From NCBI GenBank assembly GCA_031426215.1, contig JANPKU010000048.1:1-64000 (forward strand): DNA of 64,000 bases. Reading direction: 5' to 3'. A model generated the notes under the pieces. That model made no database searches. It worked only from the letters and a program-made list of their open reading frames with translations, and was not told where the DNA came from. Positions 34,608 through 43,640 of the stretch are shown here, one piece after another; within the stretch, counting starts at the first letter, position 1; each line of letters begins with the position of its first letter. The DNA is from Sva-07 sp031426215 (lineage in GTDB: Bacteria; Actinomycetota; Acidimicrobiia; Acidimicrobiales; Ilumatobacteraceae). Both the position numbers and the translations under genes were made by a program.

Positions 34608-35864
34608 TCAGAGGTCCGGCGAGTACTCGAAGCTGAACTCGCCGATCCAGATCACGTCGCCCTCGCGGGCGCCGGCCTTCGAGAGCATCTTGGGAACGCC
34701 GAGGCGCTCCAGTCGATAGTCGATGTACGACAACGCCTCGGGCGTGGTCACGTCGTTCAGGGCAACGACGCGCTCGACGTCGCGTCCGAGCAGGCGGAAC
34801 TCGCCGTCGGCAACCCGTTCGACCGCGGCACCACTCGCCTCGGGCCGCAGCACGACCACACCTTCTCGCCACTTGATTGCCTGGCGGACGTCGTGAACCT
34901 CGCGGGCAAGATGACCGACGACGTCGGAAACTCCCTGGCCGGTCACCGCCGACATGATCGGGCCGTCCCAGCCCAGCGCCGCAAGTTCATCCGGCTGCAC
35001 GACGTCGGCCTTCGTGCCCACCACCACCCGGGGGCGTTCGAGCAGCTCCGGGCGGTACTCGCCCAGTTCGTGCAGCAGGATCCGTTCCTGATCCTGAGGG
35101 CTGACGCCGTCCATCGATGCCAGGTCGAGCAGCAGGCACAGCACACGCGCCCGTTCGATGTGGCGAAGGAACCGGTGACCGAGGCCCTTGCCTTCACTGG
35201 CGCCCTCGATCAGACCGGGAATGTCGGCGACGACGAACTCGGTGGCGTCGTCGACACGCACCACACCCAGGTTCGGCTCCAAGGTGGTGAACGGATAGTC
35301 GGCGATCTTCGGCTTGGCCGCCGAGATGACGCTGATGAACGTCGACTTGCCGGCATTGGGGAAGCCCACGAGCGCCACATCGGCCATCAGACGCAGTTCG
35401 AGGCGCAGCCAACGCTGTTCGCCGTGTTCGCCCTGCTCCGCGAAGCTCGGCGCGCGACGCTTGTTCGACAGGAACTTGGCATTGCCGCGGCCACCTCGTC
35501 CACCTGCGGCGGACAGCCACCGATCGCCGTGGTTGACCAGTTCGGCCAGCATGTCGCCCGAGTACATGTCGAACACGACCGTTCCCATCGGCACCTTGAT
35601 CTCGAGCGACTCGCCGCGGCGGCCGTGCATGTCCTTGCCCTTTCCGTGCACGCCGTCGTCGGCCCGGCGGTGCGGATGATCACGAAACGCCAGCAGCGAT
35701 GAGACGTTGTGATCGGCGACCAACCAGACATCGCCGCCGTTGCCACCGTCACCACCGTTCGGGCCGCCCATCGCCTCGGGACCCTCCCGGCGGAAGCTGA
35801 TGCAGCCCGCGCCGCCATCGCCTCCGCGTACGTTCAGTTGGCACTCGTCGACGAACTGCGACAT
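34608..35864 (-). CDS. obg: Obg/CgtA GTPase
   Basis: A 418-residue ribosome-associated GTPase. The Gly-rich N-terminal Obg domain has GGDGGAGCISFRREG and GGDGGNGGDVWLVAD; the G domain has GFPNAGKSTFI (G1), DIPGLIEGA (G3) and VGTKADV (G4); the C-terminal OCT domain occupies the last 80 or so residues (FRLLGRDVERVVALNDVTTPE). Acts in 50S assembly. The usual upstream rplU-rpmA genes are absent: instead it diverges from dgt. A TAGCCT hexamer lies 7 nt before the ATG. Confidence 0.95.
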   Translation of the reverse strand: MSQFVDECQLNVRGGDGGAGCISFRREGPEAMGGPNGGDGGNGGDVWLVADHNVSSLLAFRDHPHRRADDGVHGKGKDMHGRRGESLEIKVPMGTVVFDMYSGDMLAELVNHGDRWLSAAGGRGGRGNAKFLSNKRRAPSFAEQGEHGEQRWLRLELRLMADVALVGFPNAGKSTFISVISAAKPKIADYPFTTLEPNLGVVRVDDATEFVVADIPGLIEGASEGKGLGHRFLRHIERARVLCLLLDLASMDGVSPQDQERILLHELGEYRPELLERPRVVVGTKADVVQPDELAALGWDGPIMSAVTGQGVSDVVGHLAREVHDVRQAIKWREGVVVLRPEASGAAVERVADGEFRLLGRDVERVVALNDVTTPEALSYIDYRLERLGVPKMLSKAGAREGDVIWIGEFSFEYSPDL

Positions 35865-35871
35865 TTCTCGA

Positions 35872-35877
35872 AGGCTA
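35872..35877 (-). promoter_or_regulatory. Probable leaderless -10 box (TAGCCT) of obg
   Basis: TANNNT hexamer 7 nt before the ATG at 35864, in the 50-nt divergent gap with dgt. Confidence 0.45.
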
Positions 35878-35902
35878 ACGCCCCCGACGCTGGGCCATCT
35901 CG

Positions 35903-35908
35903 TATCGT
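35903..35908 (+). promoter_or_regulatory. Probable leaderless -10 box (TATCGT) of the dGTPase-like gene
   Basis: TANNNT hexamer 6 nt before the ATG at 35915. Confidence 0.45.
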
Positions 35909-35914
35909 TTTCCC

Positions 35915-37093
35915 ATGGCCGATCTCCCCTACCCGGATTCGGCCGAGGAACGCGCCGAACGGTGGGCCGCCTCGATGACCGGCCACGGCAGCGACGACGT
36001 CGTCGTCGCGCACGCCGACTCCACCGCCACGGTCGGCGACGCCGTGGTACGAACCCGCGAGGCCCGCGAGGACAACGAGGCTGCGACCCTGGCCACCAAC
36101 GCCACTCGATCGTTCGGGGCGGGGCATCGGGCGATCGACGAGGCGCCGGATCCCTTCCGCACGTGCTTCGAGCGTGACCGCGACCGCATCTTGCACGACT
36201 CGTCGTTCCGTCGTCTCGCCGGCAAGACCCAGGTCTTCGTGTTCCCCGACGACCACCAGCGCACCCGGATGACCCACGCGCTCGAGGTCGCCCAGGTCGC
36301 CCGTTCGATCGCCGAAGCGTTGAGCCTCAACGTGCCCCTCGTCGAGGCAATGGCGATCGGCCACGACTGCGGTCACGGTCCCGGCGGCCACGCCAGCGAA
36401 GATGCCCTCTCGCCGTATCTCGACGGTGGCTTCGACCATGCGCCCTGGGGCGCAGATGTCACGCTCGCCCCGCTCAACCTCTGCGCCGAGACCCTCGACG
36501 GCATCCGCAACCACTCGTGGAGCCTCCCTGCACCCCGAACTCCCGAAGGTGAGGTGGTCTCGTGGGCGGACCGCATCGCCTACGTCTGCCACGACTTCGA
36601 GGACGCGGTCGCTGCCGGCATCGTCGCCGCCGACATGCTGCCGCCGATCGTCGCGGAACGCTGTGGTCGTGACCGCTCACGCCAACTCGGCACGTTCGTG
36701 CGGGCGATGGTGTCGGCCACGGTTGCCACCGGCCGCATCGGGATGGATCCCGACATCGCCGACGCACTCGCCGAGTTCCGCCGCTTCAACTACGAATTCG
36801 TGTATCTCCGCCCGGCGAGTCAACGCCAGGCCACGGCCGTGGTGTCGCTGCTGCGAGCCCTCGTCGAGCACTACGCCGACCGCCCGCACAACATCCCCGA
36901 CCCGACGACGGCGGCGGCGCTCGGCGAACGAGCCGACCACATCGAGCCGGGTGGTCCAGATGCGCTGCGTGCGGCGGTGGCCTACGTCGCGGGCATGACG
37001 GATCGGTACGCCTGCCAACAGGGTCTCGCACATCTGTCATGGGATCCGGCGAAGCTTCCACAAGGGATCGGCGTGTCGGGGATCGGATCCTGA
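35915..37093 (+). CDS. dgt: dGTPase-like HD-domain triphosphohydrolase
   Basis: A 392-residue HD-superfamily protein of the deoxyguanosinetriphosphate triphosphohydrolase-like family. Metal ligands and family marks: FRRLAGKTQVF, TRMTHALEVAQVARSIA, MAIGHDCGHGPGGHASEDAL and the late SWADRIAYVCHDFEDA. It should cleave dNTPs to nucleoside and triphosphate, controlling dNTP pools. About 60 N-terminal residues precede the core and look poorly conserved. In actinobacteria this gene commonly lies near dnaG; here it faces obg. Confidence 0.88.
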   Translation: MADLPYPDSAEERAERWAASMTGHGSDDVVVAHADSTATVGDAVVRTREAREDNEAATLATNATRSFGAGHRAIDEAPDPFRTCFERDRDRILHDSSFRRLAGKTQVFVFPDDHQRTRMTHALEVAQVARSIAEALSLNVPLVEAMAIGHDCGHGPGGHASEDALSPYLDGGFDHAPWGADVTLAPLNLCAETLDGIRNHSWSLPAPRTPEGEVVSWADRIAYVCHDFEDAVAAGIVAADMLPPIVAERCGRDRSRQLGTFVRAMVSATVATGRIGMDPDIADALAEFRRFNYEFVYLRPASQRQATAVVSLLRALVEHYADRPHNIPDPTTAAALGERADHIEPGGPDALRAAVAYVAGMTDRYACQQGLAHLSWDPAKLPQGIGVSGIGS

Positions 37094-37124
37094 ACGCGCC
37101 CTGCACCTTTCACCACGGCAGCGA

Positions 37125-37511
37125 TCAGAGAACGAGCGGCGAGTGTGTACCGATGTACATGGCTCGTAGCCCCAGACCCATGATGAACAGGCTCCCGAAC
37201 CCGTAGAGCAAGTACACCTTGTCCTTGACGAACGGACTCCCCCGGTAGCTGTAGAGGATGCCGACAGCGACGATGCAGCTGAATCCGTAGAGCGCGTGGA
37301 ACTGGTCGAGTTCCACGCCGTATCGGTCGAGCATCACGACGCCCACGATGGCGATCGCGAACGTCGACAGCTGCGCGACGGTCACTGCCCACCAGAGCGG
37401 GCGCACCCGGAGGGCCGGAATCACGTGGGCACCCAACGCCCACACGCCGACGACGGCGTTCGACGCCACGAGGGACCACGCAAGGGAACGGTGGACGTCG
37501 TAGAGGGCCAC
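37125..37511 (-). CDS. Small four-helix membrane protein, unknown function
   Basis: About 128 residues from a GTG start with four hydrophobic stretches (SLVASNAVVGVWALGAHVI, WWAVTVAQLSTFAIAIVGVVML, ALYGFSCIVAVGILYSY, YLLYGFGSLFIMGLGLRAMYI). No catalytic motif. It starts 26 nt after the preceding lipoprotein gene and is likely co-transcribed with it. A longer in-frame extension would overlap that gene and lacks coding character. Confidence 0.65.
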   Translation of the reverse strand: MALYDVHRSLAWSLVASNAVVGVWALGAHVIPALRVRPLWWAVTVAQLSTFAIAIVGVVMLDRYGVELDQFHALYGFSCIVAVGILYSYRGSPFVKDKVYLLYGFGSLFIMGLGLRAMYIGTHSPLVL

Positions 37512-37536
37512 GGTCAGCCTCGGGCCCGAGGCGTGC

Positions 37537-38271
37537 TCAGATGCCGCCACATTCGCTACCGCCGAGAATGGCGGTGACGGTGGCGTCGTCTTCGACCCCG
37601 GTGACAAAGCCGCGCAGGCTGTCGTTGACGAAGAAGGACGGTGGGCTGAAATCGTCCTCCGGGAAAACCGACGCTGCCGGATAGGCGGCGCGCACGTCGA
37701 CCACGCGCGATCCGATCGCCACACCTCGCGTCGTCTGCAATCCGATGGGAGCGCTGCCGATCTCGCCCTGTTCTCCGTAGCTGTACGCGAAGAAGTGTCG
37801 GCGACCCTGGACGAGTCTGGAGACGTCGCCGAACTGCAGCGACAACACGCCCCACGACACCAGCCGGAGCTCGGTGCCCGGACACGACCCGATCGTGACC
37901 GGGTCGATCCAGCCCGTGTCGTTGCTCGGCGGGCCGAGGTAGGAGTTCATGTACTCGATGACGCCATCGGGGTCTGCGGTGAAACCGGCGGTGCCGATGC
38001 CGTCGCCGCTGAGGAGCAGGTCCTGAACGGCTGGGTCGGCGACCGTGGTGCTCGGTGCCACAGTGGTGGTCGGCACCGCAGTGGTGGTCGGAGTCGTCGT
38101 GCTCGTCGTCGTGGTGCTCGTGGTCGACGTGGTCGAGGTCGACGACGTCGGTGGGAGCAACGTGAACTCGGTGGTCGAAGAGGTGTCGCCGTCCGAGCCG
38201 CCGCAAGATGCAATGACGAGCCCGGCGACGACGAGCAAGGTTCCGGTTCGCCGAATCATGACCGACATCAT
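37537..38271 (-). CDS. Putative lipoprotein with Thr/Ser-rich linker
   Basis: About 244 residues (240 if the third Met is used). A short signal peptide (MIRRTGTLLVVAGLVIASC) ends in a lipobox Cys. A Thr/Ser-rich low-complexity linker of about 50 residues follows, then a compact domain with paired Cys (IGSCPGTELRL, GGSECGG) and beta-rich pattern. Expected at the outer face of the membrane. No family recognised. Confidence 0.7.
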   Translation of the reverse strand: MMSVMIRRTGTLLVVAGLVIASCGGSDGDTSSTTEFTLLPPTSSTSTTSTTSTTTTSTTTPTTTAVPTTTVAPSTTVADPAVQDLLLSGDGIGTAGFTADPDGVIEYMNSYLGPPSNDTGWIDPVTIGSCPGTELRLVSWGVLSLQFGDVSRLVQGRRHFFAYSYGEQGEIGSAPIGLQTTRGVAIGSRVVDVRAAYPAASVFPEDDFSPPSFFVNDSLRGFVTGVEDDATVTAILGGSECGGI

Positions 38272-38306
38272 GTCGGAGTCTTGCCCGCGATCGGCGGATC
38301 TCACCG

Positions 38307-39122
38307 TCAGTCGGGGAACAACCAGCCGGCACGTACGGGTGGCTGGGCGTCGTGCTCGATGAACCACTCGGTGCCGAAGGACGCGGCGAAGGCCTCGTCG
38401 GGAATCTGCAGGAAGAACGACGTGTCCTCGATCTGGCTGCGGTGGCACCGCATCGCCTCTCGTTTGGCGTCGAGATGGGCCGACACGTCGACCGACAGCG
38501 TCAGCTCCTCCTCGGGCGTGCCCATCGGGTTGCCGTCGTCAGCAGGCCCGTGTGGATCGAATTCGTCCTGGTCACCGTCGTCGTTGCCCAGTTGTGCGCC
38601 TGCCTCGCGGGCTGCCTCGATCATCCGAACGAATGCGTCGCGGTTCATCGTCGCTTCGAGTACCCGGACACCGGGCACCAGGCGGGAGGCAGCCATGCCC
38701 ACGCGATGAACGGCGATGTGGTCGGGATGGCCGTAGTTCCCGTGCCAGTCGTAGATCGTGAGGATGTCAGCAGACTCCGATCGCAGGATCTCGGCGAGCC
38801 GCTCACCTGCCTCCTCGGGATCAGCGAGGTGGAAGCTGGCCGGATCACCGTTCTGCGCCCAGCCCGTCATGCCCGAGTCGGTGTAGCCGAGCCACACGAC
38901 ACGGTGGATGCCGAGCACTCGTGCCGACGCCTCGGTCTCGGCACGTCGACGATCGACCAGTGTCTCGTCAGGTCCGAGGTCGTCTGGCACCTCACCGTGA
39001 TCACCGTTGGTGGCGACGACGAGCACCACACGATGTCCCTCGGCTGACGCCCGGGCGATCGTGCCGCCCGTGCTGATGACCTCGTCATCGGGATGGGCGT
39101 GAAAACAGACGAGCGTGGCCAT
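38307..39122 (-). CDS. LmbE/PIG-L family deacetylase (mycothiol S-conjugate amidase-like)
   Basis: A 271-residue zinc hydrolase. The metal motif FHAHPDDEVISTGG is near the N-terminus and the third His lies in NYGHPDHIAVH. The family includes MshB (GlcNAc-Ins deacetylase) and Mca (mycothiol S-conjugate amidase); the DWHGNYGHPDH context and size fit either, and general sugar de-N-acetylases are also possible. An actinobacterial mycothiol role is plausible. ATG at 39122 chosen; a TTG four codons earlier would add residues. Confidence 0.82.
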   Translation of the reverse strand: MATLVCFHAHPDDEVISTGGTIARASAEGHRVVLVVATNGDHGEVPDDLGPDETLVDRRRAETEASARVLGIHRVVWLGYTDSGMTGWAQNGDPASFHLADPEEAGERLAEILRSESADILTIYDWHGNYGHPDHIAVHRVGMAASRLVPGVRVLEATMNRDAFVRMIEAAREAGAQLGNDDGDQDEFDPHGPADDGNPMGTPEEELTLSVDVSAHLDAKREAMRCHRSQIEDTSFFLQIPDEAFAASFGTEWFIEHDAQPPVRAGWLFPD

Positions 39123-39134
39123 GGCCGCATCCAA

Positions 39135-40295
39135 TCAGCCGGCTTGGCGAATCGCTCCGGACTCGGCCCAGCCGTCGATCGTGGAGGACTCGATGCCCCA
39201 GGCCTCGAAGACCTCTCGGGTGTGAGCTCCGGAATGGGCAGGCGGACTGGCCACTTCCGCATGCGTGCGGCTGAACCGCGGCGCGGGCGCCGGTTGCACG
39301 GTGCCGGCGATCTCGATGAAGGTCTGGCGTTCGACGTTGTGCGGATGCTCGGCGGCCTCGCTCATCGTGAGCACCGGAGCGAAGCACACGTCGGTCATCT
39401 CCATCACCTCGCACCACTCGGTGCGCGTCTTCTGGGCGAACAGCTCGGTCAGCCGAGTCTTCAACGCCGGCCATTCGGCCCTGTCCATCTGTTTGGTGAA
39501 CTGCGCATCACCCTCGAGACCGGTGAGGCGGAGCAGTTCGGCATAGAACTGTGGCTCGATCGACCCGATCGAGATGTACTCGCCGTCGCTGCACCGGTAG
39601 ACGTCGTAGAAGTGCGCACCCGTATCGAGCAGGTTCGTACCCCGCGCATTCTCGTCGTGCAGGCCGATCGACTTGAACGCCCAGAACATCGACATCAGGA
39701 CGGCGGCGCCGTCGACCATCGCGGTGTCGACGACCTGACCTTGCCCACTTCGCTGCGCCTCCAGCAGCGCACACACGACCCCGTACGCCAGGAACATGCC
39801 ACCACCGCCGAAGTCACCGACCATGTTGAGTGGCGGAACGGGCGCTTCACCGGCGCGCCCGAAGTGGGCAAGCGAGCCTGCGAGCGCGATGTAGTTGATG
39901 TCGTGACCGGCCGCCTGCGCGTACGGGCCTTCCTGGCCCCAACCGGTCATCCGTCCGAACACGAGCTTCGGATTTCGGGCGAGACACGCGTCCGGACCGA
40001 GGCCGAGGCGTTCCATCACACCGGGGCGGAACCCTTCGATCAGCGCGTCAGCTGATTCGACGAGGGTCAACAGCGCTTCGACACCATCGGGATGCTTCAG
40101 GTCGATCGCCACGTTCTTACGACCTCGCAGCAGCACGTCGAAGTGCGCTCCGTCGGGAAGGGGCCCACGGACGGCGCCGGCGCGTTCGACGCGTACGACC
40201 TCGGCGCCCATGTCGGCGAGCAGCATGGCCGCAAAGGGCCCAGGCCCGATACCCGCGATCTCGATGATCTTGTAGCCCTCGAGTGGTCCAGTCAC
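39135..40295 (-). CDS. Alpha-methylacyl-CoA racemase-type CoA transferase (family III)
   Basis: A 386-residue member of the CaiB/BaiF family. The racemase-type active site is visible: AGHDINYIALAG (His), NMVGDFGGGGMFLAYGV (Asp) and YISIGSIEPQFY (Glu region). It should invert the 2-methyl centre of branched acyl-CoA esters before beta-oxidation, so branched-chain or sterol side-chain degradation is implied. Start is GTG. It ends 12 nt before the LmbE gene and follows an alpha/beta hydrolase gene on the same strand. Confidence 0.9.
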   Translation of the reverse strand: MTGPLEGYKIIEIAGIGPGPFAAMLLADMGAEVVRVERAGAVRGPLPDGAHFDVLLRGRKNVAIDLKHPDGVEALLTLVESADALIEGFRPGVMERLGLGPDACLARNPKLVFGRMTGWGQEGPYAQAAGHDINYIALAGSLAHFGRAGEAPVPPLNMVGDFGGGGMFLAYGVVCALLEAQRSGQGQVVDTAMVDGAAVLMSMFWAFKSIGLHDENARGTNLLDTGAHFYDVYRCSDGEYISIGSIEPQFYAELLRLTGLEGDAQFTKQMDRAEWPALKTRLTELFAQKTRTEWCEVMEMTDVCFAPVLTMSEAAEHPHNVERQTFIEIAGTVQPAPAPRFSRTHAEVASPPAHSGAHTREVFEAWGIESSTIDGWAESGAIRQAG

Positions 40296-40325
40296 AGGTG
40301 TCAGCTCCGTCTCGTCAGTTGTTCG

Positions 40326-41231
40326 TCAGTGGATGGTCGATGGTTGGTCGATCATGCTGGTGCGCACGTGTCCACCGATGGCTTCGGCGAGCACCGGCCA
40401 CAGGGGCGCCGGATGGTCGTGGCCCATGTCGGACAGCAACAGACAGCGCGACCCGGGCACGAGATCTGCCGTTCGTTCGCCTCCGTCGGGCGTGATCAGG
40501 GTGTCGTCGCGCCCGTGGATCACCAGCATCGGCACCTCGAGCACCGACAGCCCAACGCTGCGGTCGCCCGACGCGTAGATCGCGGCGAGTTGGCGAAGTG
40601 CCCCCTCGGGGTAGAAGCAACGGTCGTACTGGGCGGCGGCGACCGCCTGCAACCACTCGACATCGCAGTACTTCTTCGAGGCCCAGATCTGTGAGTTCAA
40701 CGAGGCGGCGATGTACTCGTCACGACCGGGCGGCGACGGAGCGAGCAGGGCATCGCGCGCTTCGGGCGTCGGTTTGCCGACCCGAGGGTCGCCGGTGCTG
40801 CTCATCACCGACGTGACACTGGCGATCCGATCCTGGTGCTCGATCGCCATGGTCTGCACGATCATGCCTCCCATCGAGTTGCCGACGATGTGGGCCCGAT
40901 CGATGCCGAGGTGGTCGAGCAGTCCGATGCCGTCGGCGGCCATGTCCGACAGGGTGTACGGCACAGGCGGCACCGGCTCGCCCTTCAAGATCGCGGTCAG
41001 CACAGCGCCCGGAGAGACGAGCTGACCCTCGAGTTTGGTCGACAGCCCGACGTCGCGGTTGTCGAACTGGATGACGAACAGACCCTGATCGACGAGGAGG
41101 TCGACGTAGCCGCGCGGCCACGAGATCATCTGCGACGTGTAGCCGTTCACTGCGAGCAACGGAGGGTTCGACGGATCTCCAGCGGTGGCGTATTCGAGTT
41201 CGATCCCCGATGGGAGCGTGGCACGCGGCAT
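40326..41231 (-). CDS. Alpha/beta hydrolase
   Basis: A 301-residue alpha/beta hydrolase-fold protein. The oxyanion region is LAVNGYTSQMISW, the nucleophile elbow HIVGNSMGGMI, the acid in VIHGRDDTLI and the His in LSDMGHDHP. The short cap domain and the pattern resemble aclacinomycin methylesterase/haloperoxidase-like hydrolases; the true substrate is unknown. Same strand and 30 nt upstream of the racemase gene. Confidence 0.85.
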   Translation of the reverse strand: MPRATLPSGIELEYATAGDPSNPPLLAVNGYTSQMISWPRGYVDLLVDQGLFVIQFDNRDVGLSTKLEGQLVSPGAVLTAILKGEPVPPVPYTLSDMAADGIGLLDHLGIDRAHIVGNSMGGMIVQTMAIEHQDRIASVTSVMSSTGDPRVGKPTPEARDALLAPSPPGRDEYIAASLNSQIWASKKYCDVEWLQAVAAAQYDRCFYPEGALRQLAAIYASGDRSVGLSVLEVPMLVIHGRDDTLITPDGGERTADLVPGSRCLLLSDMGHDHPAPLWPVLAEAIGGHVRTSMIDQPSTIH

Positions 41232-41283
41232 GCGGCCGAGTGTTGCAGAGCGATTCGCCCCAACGACAAACGGAGCAGCTCGC

Positions 41284-41289
41284 TACCGT
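41284..41289 (+). promoter_or_regulatory. Probable leaderless -10 box (TACCGT) of galK
   Basis: TANNNT hexamer 6 nt before the GTG start at 41296. Confidence 0.45.
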
Positions 41290-41295
41290 GGCGCC

Positions 41296-42312
41296 GTGAC
41301 GACGAAGCAGCTGCAGGTACATGCTCCGGGACGGGTGAATCTGATCGGTGATCACACCGACTACACCGGTGGCCTGGTGTTCCCGATGGCGATCGATCGT
41401 GGCACCACGATCGCGTTCGAACCCGACGATGAGCGGATCACGCTGGTGTCGGACGCCGAGACCGATCCGATCGTCATCGACCTTCCGGTCAACGGAGATC
41501 CCCGCACATTCACACCGCAGTGGGGTTCGTACGTCGCCGCCATGGCGAGCGAAGTCTGCGCCACCGCTGGCATCAGAGGGGCACTGCGTTCCGACATCCC
41601 TGCCGGCGCAGGGTTGTCGTCGAGTGCTGCCTTGGAATGCGCGATCGGACTTGCGCTCGGATTCGACGGCACACCCACCGAACTTGCGCTCGCTGCCCAA
41701 CGCGCCGAGCACGCTGCGACGGGCGTGCCGACGGGCATCATGGATCAACTCTGCATTGCGGCGGCGGCCGAGGGGCACGCGACCATGATCGACTGCCACA
41801 CCCTCGAGATCACCCAGGTTCCGATCCCCACCGACGTCGACATCGTCGTCGAGTTCGTAGCGCACCGCACGCTCGTGGGGTCGGCCTACGCGGACCGAGT
41901 CGCAGAGTGCGCCCGTGCGGAAAGGGTCATCGGCCCCCTCCGCAACGCGACACTCGACGACATCGAGCGGGCCCGGCACCACCTCGACGACATCGCATGG
42001 CGGCGCGCTCGCCACGTCGTCACCGAGAACGAACGTGTTCGGGCGTTCGCGTCGGCACTCGGGGAGGGTGACTACGCCCGCGCGGGAAGGCTCATGAACG
42101 CCGGCCACGAAAGCCTCCGTGGCGATTTCGAGACCTCGACCGCGACGATGGACGACGCTGTGCACCGACTGGCGAGCACGGCCGGTGTCTTCGGCGCCAG
42201 GATGACCGGCGGCGGGTTCGGTGGCTGCATCGTCGCCCTCTGCGAGCCCGGCTCGATCACGTCAGGCTGGCCCGTGCACGCCGCACGCGGCGCCCACCAC
42301 GTGAACGAGTGA
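41296..42312 (+). CDS. galK: Galactokinase (GHMP family)
   Basis: A 338-residue GHMP kinase. The galactokinase signature reads GRVNLIGDHTDYTGG (Asp where most have Glu: GEHTDY), followed by AGLSSSAALECAIG for phosphate binding, GVPTGIMDQLCIA with the catalytic Asp, and the C-terminal GGGFGGCIVAL. It phosphorylates galactose at C1. No galT or galE is adjacent, so the Leloir partners must be elsewhere, or the true substrate is a related sugar. Confidence 0.88.
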   Translation: MTTKQLQVHAPGRVNLIGDHTDYTGGLVFPMAIDRGTTIAFEPDDERITLVSDAETDPIVIDLPVNGDPRTFTPQWGSYVAAMASEVCATAGIRGALRSDIPAGAGLSSSAALECAIGLALGFDGTPTELALAAQRAEHAATGVPTGIMDQLCIAAAAEGHATMIDCHTLEITQVPIPTDVDIVVEFVAHRTLVGSAYADRVAECARAERVIGPLRNATLDDIERARHHLDDIAWRRARHVVTENERVRAFASALGEGDYARAGRLMNAGHESLRGDFETSTATMDDAVHRLASTAGVFGARMTGGGFGGCIVALCEPGSITSGWPVHAARGAHHVNE

Positions 42313-42332
42313 CGCCGAGCTGCCTCCCCTGC

Positions 42333-43028
42333 TCAGCGACGTTCGAGGAACTCCCCGAGGCGCGACACAGCTGCAGGGGTTCGAACACCCCACCAGAAGA
42401 GATCCTGTCCATCGATTGCGTGGACCCCGGCAGACGGGAACGCCTGGGCGAGTTCGTCGAGGTGCGCCGGCGTGAAGTCGTAGGGCTCACTCGGTACCAG
42501 GACGAGATCGGGCGAGCCGGCGGCGATGTCGTCGAGGTCGATCACCGGGTATGCGAGCGGCGAACCGCTGGTCACCAACTCGACACCGAGTCGCCGCAGG
42601 ATCGAGCCGCCGTAGGTCGCTGCACTGATCGACATCCAGGGTCGCCGCCAGATCGGAACGAACGCTCGCGCACGGATCGGTGGATCGGTCGACGGAATCG
42701 GGCCGAGCGCGGGCGTCACGACACCCACCGCCTCGGCGAGTTCACGCACGACCTCGACTCCGTCGTCGACCGAGCGGACGTCGCTCACGAACACGCGCAA
42801 TCCCGCGTCGACCAGGCCGTCATGGTCTTCGATCCGGTTCTCCTCGCGGTCGAGGACAACGACATCTGGAGCAAATCGGACGATGGCATGGATGTCCGGG
42901 TTCTTCGTGCCACCGACCGTCGGGAGGCCCGGCTGCTCGCAGAACCTCGTGCACGCAACGACATCAGCTCCGAGCGCGAGCAGTGTCTCGGTGCTCGACG
43001 GCACGAGGCTGACGACGCGAGCGATCAC
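42333..43028 (-). CDS. BtuF-like substrate-binding-fold protein without signal peptide
   Basis: A 231-residue protein of the periplasmic-binding (BtuF/FhuD) fold: IARVVSLVPSSTETLLALGA at the very start, CEQPGLPTVGGTKNPDIHAI, and PDVVVLDREEN. There is no signal peptide or lipobox, unlike transport receptors, and no permease or ATPase gene nearby, so a cytoplasmic cobalamin- or metal-binding role is possible. It overlaps the PH-domain gene by 4 nt and shares its transcript. Confidence 0.75.
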   Translation of the reverse strand: MIARVVSLVPSSTETLLALGADVVACTRFCEQPGLPTVGGTKNPDIHAIVRFAPDVVVLDREENRIEDHDGLVDAGLRVFVSDVRSVDDGVEVVRELAEAVGVVTPALGPIPSTDPPIRARAFVPIWRRPWMSISAATYGGSILRRLGVELVTSGSPLAYPVIDLDDIAAGSPDLVLVPSEPYDFTPAHLDELAQAFPSAGVHAIDGQDLFWWGVRTPAAVSRLGEFLERR

Positions 43029-43636
43029 GGCCCGAGAAGCCGACGCTTCTGGCGCTCGAACTCGTCGGAGGTGAGCGTGCCTCGCACGAACATCGACTCG
43101 AGCTTTTCGAGCTGATCCGCGACTCCGTGTGCACCGTCGCGACCGCGCTCCTCGCGCGCTTCCATCTCGGCATGTAGTACCCGTTGCACACGATCGGGCT
43201 GACGGATGTGGGTGAAACGTTGTCGACCGTTCTCACCACCGGACTCGATGAGCAGGTCGCCCGCACCCACCATCCGCTCCAGGAGGCGCTGGTGGAAGTG
43301 CACCGTGTTGACCCGATCGAGTGGGATCTCGATCCCGCGCTTGGTGAACAGTCCTGAGCGGAAGATGACCCGTCGATTGGTGATCACGAAATGGGTGGTC
43401 GTCCAGCGCCCGTACCGGCTGACCAGCCAGATGGCGCTGAGCAGGATCGCGGCGATGACCGCCCACTGAGCAGCAGCTCTCACCGTGTCATCGGGGTTGG
43501 TCGCGACCAACGTCACGATCCCCGCCACGATCGCGGCGACGAGCGCCAGCATCGGTCCGATGAGGAACCACCAGTGAGGGTGCAGGTCGACGCTGACCGT
43601 CTCGTTGTCGTTCAGCAATCGGCTCGGGTACACCAC
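43025..43636 (-). CDS. Membrane protein with bacterial PH and SHOCT domains
   Basis: About 203 residues from a GTG start. Two hydrophobic helices (WWFLIGPMLALVAAIVAGIVTLV; WAVIAAILLSAIWLVSRY) are followed by a bPH2-type domain (TTHFVITNRRVIFRSGLFTKRG, IPLDRVNTV) and a C-terminal SHOCT-like helix pair (LEKLESMFVRGTLTSDEFERQKRRLLG). Function unknown; such proteins are linked to membranes. It starts 5 nt after the first CNNM gene in the operon. Confidence 0.78.
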   Translation of the reverse strand: MVYPSRLLNDNETVSVDLHPHWWFLIGPMLALVAAIVAGIVTLVATNPDDTVRAAAQWAVIAAILLSAIWLVSRYGRWTTTHFVITNRRVIFRSGLFTKRGIEIPLDRVNTVHFHQRLLERMVGAGDLLIESGGENGRQRFTHIRQPDRVQRVLHAEMEAREERGRDGAHGVADQLEKLESMFVRGTLTSDEFERQKRRLLGP

Positions 43637-43640
43637 GCGA

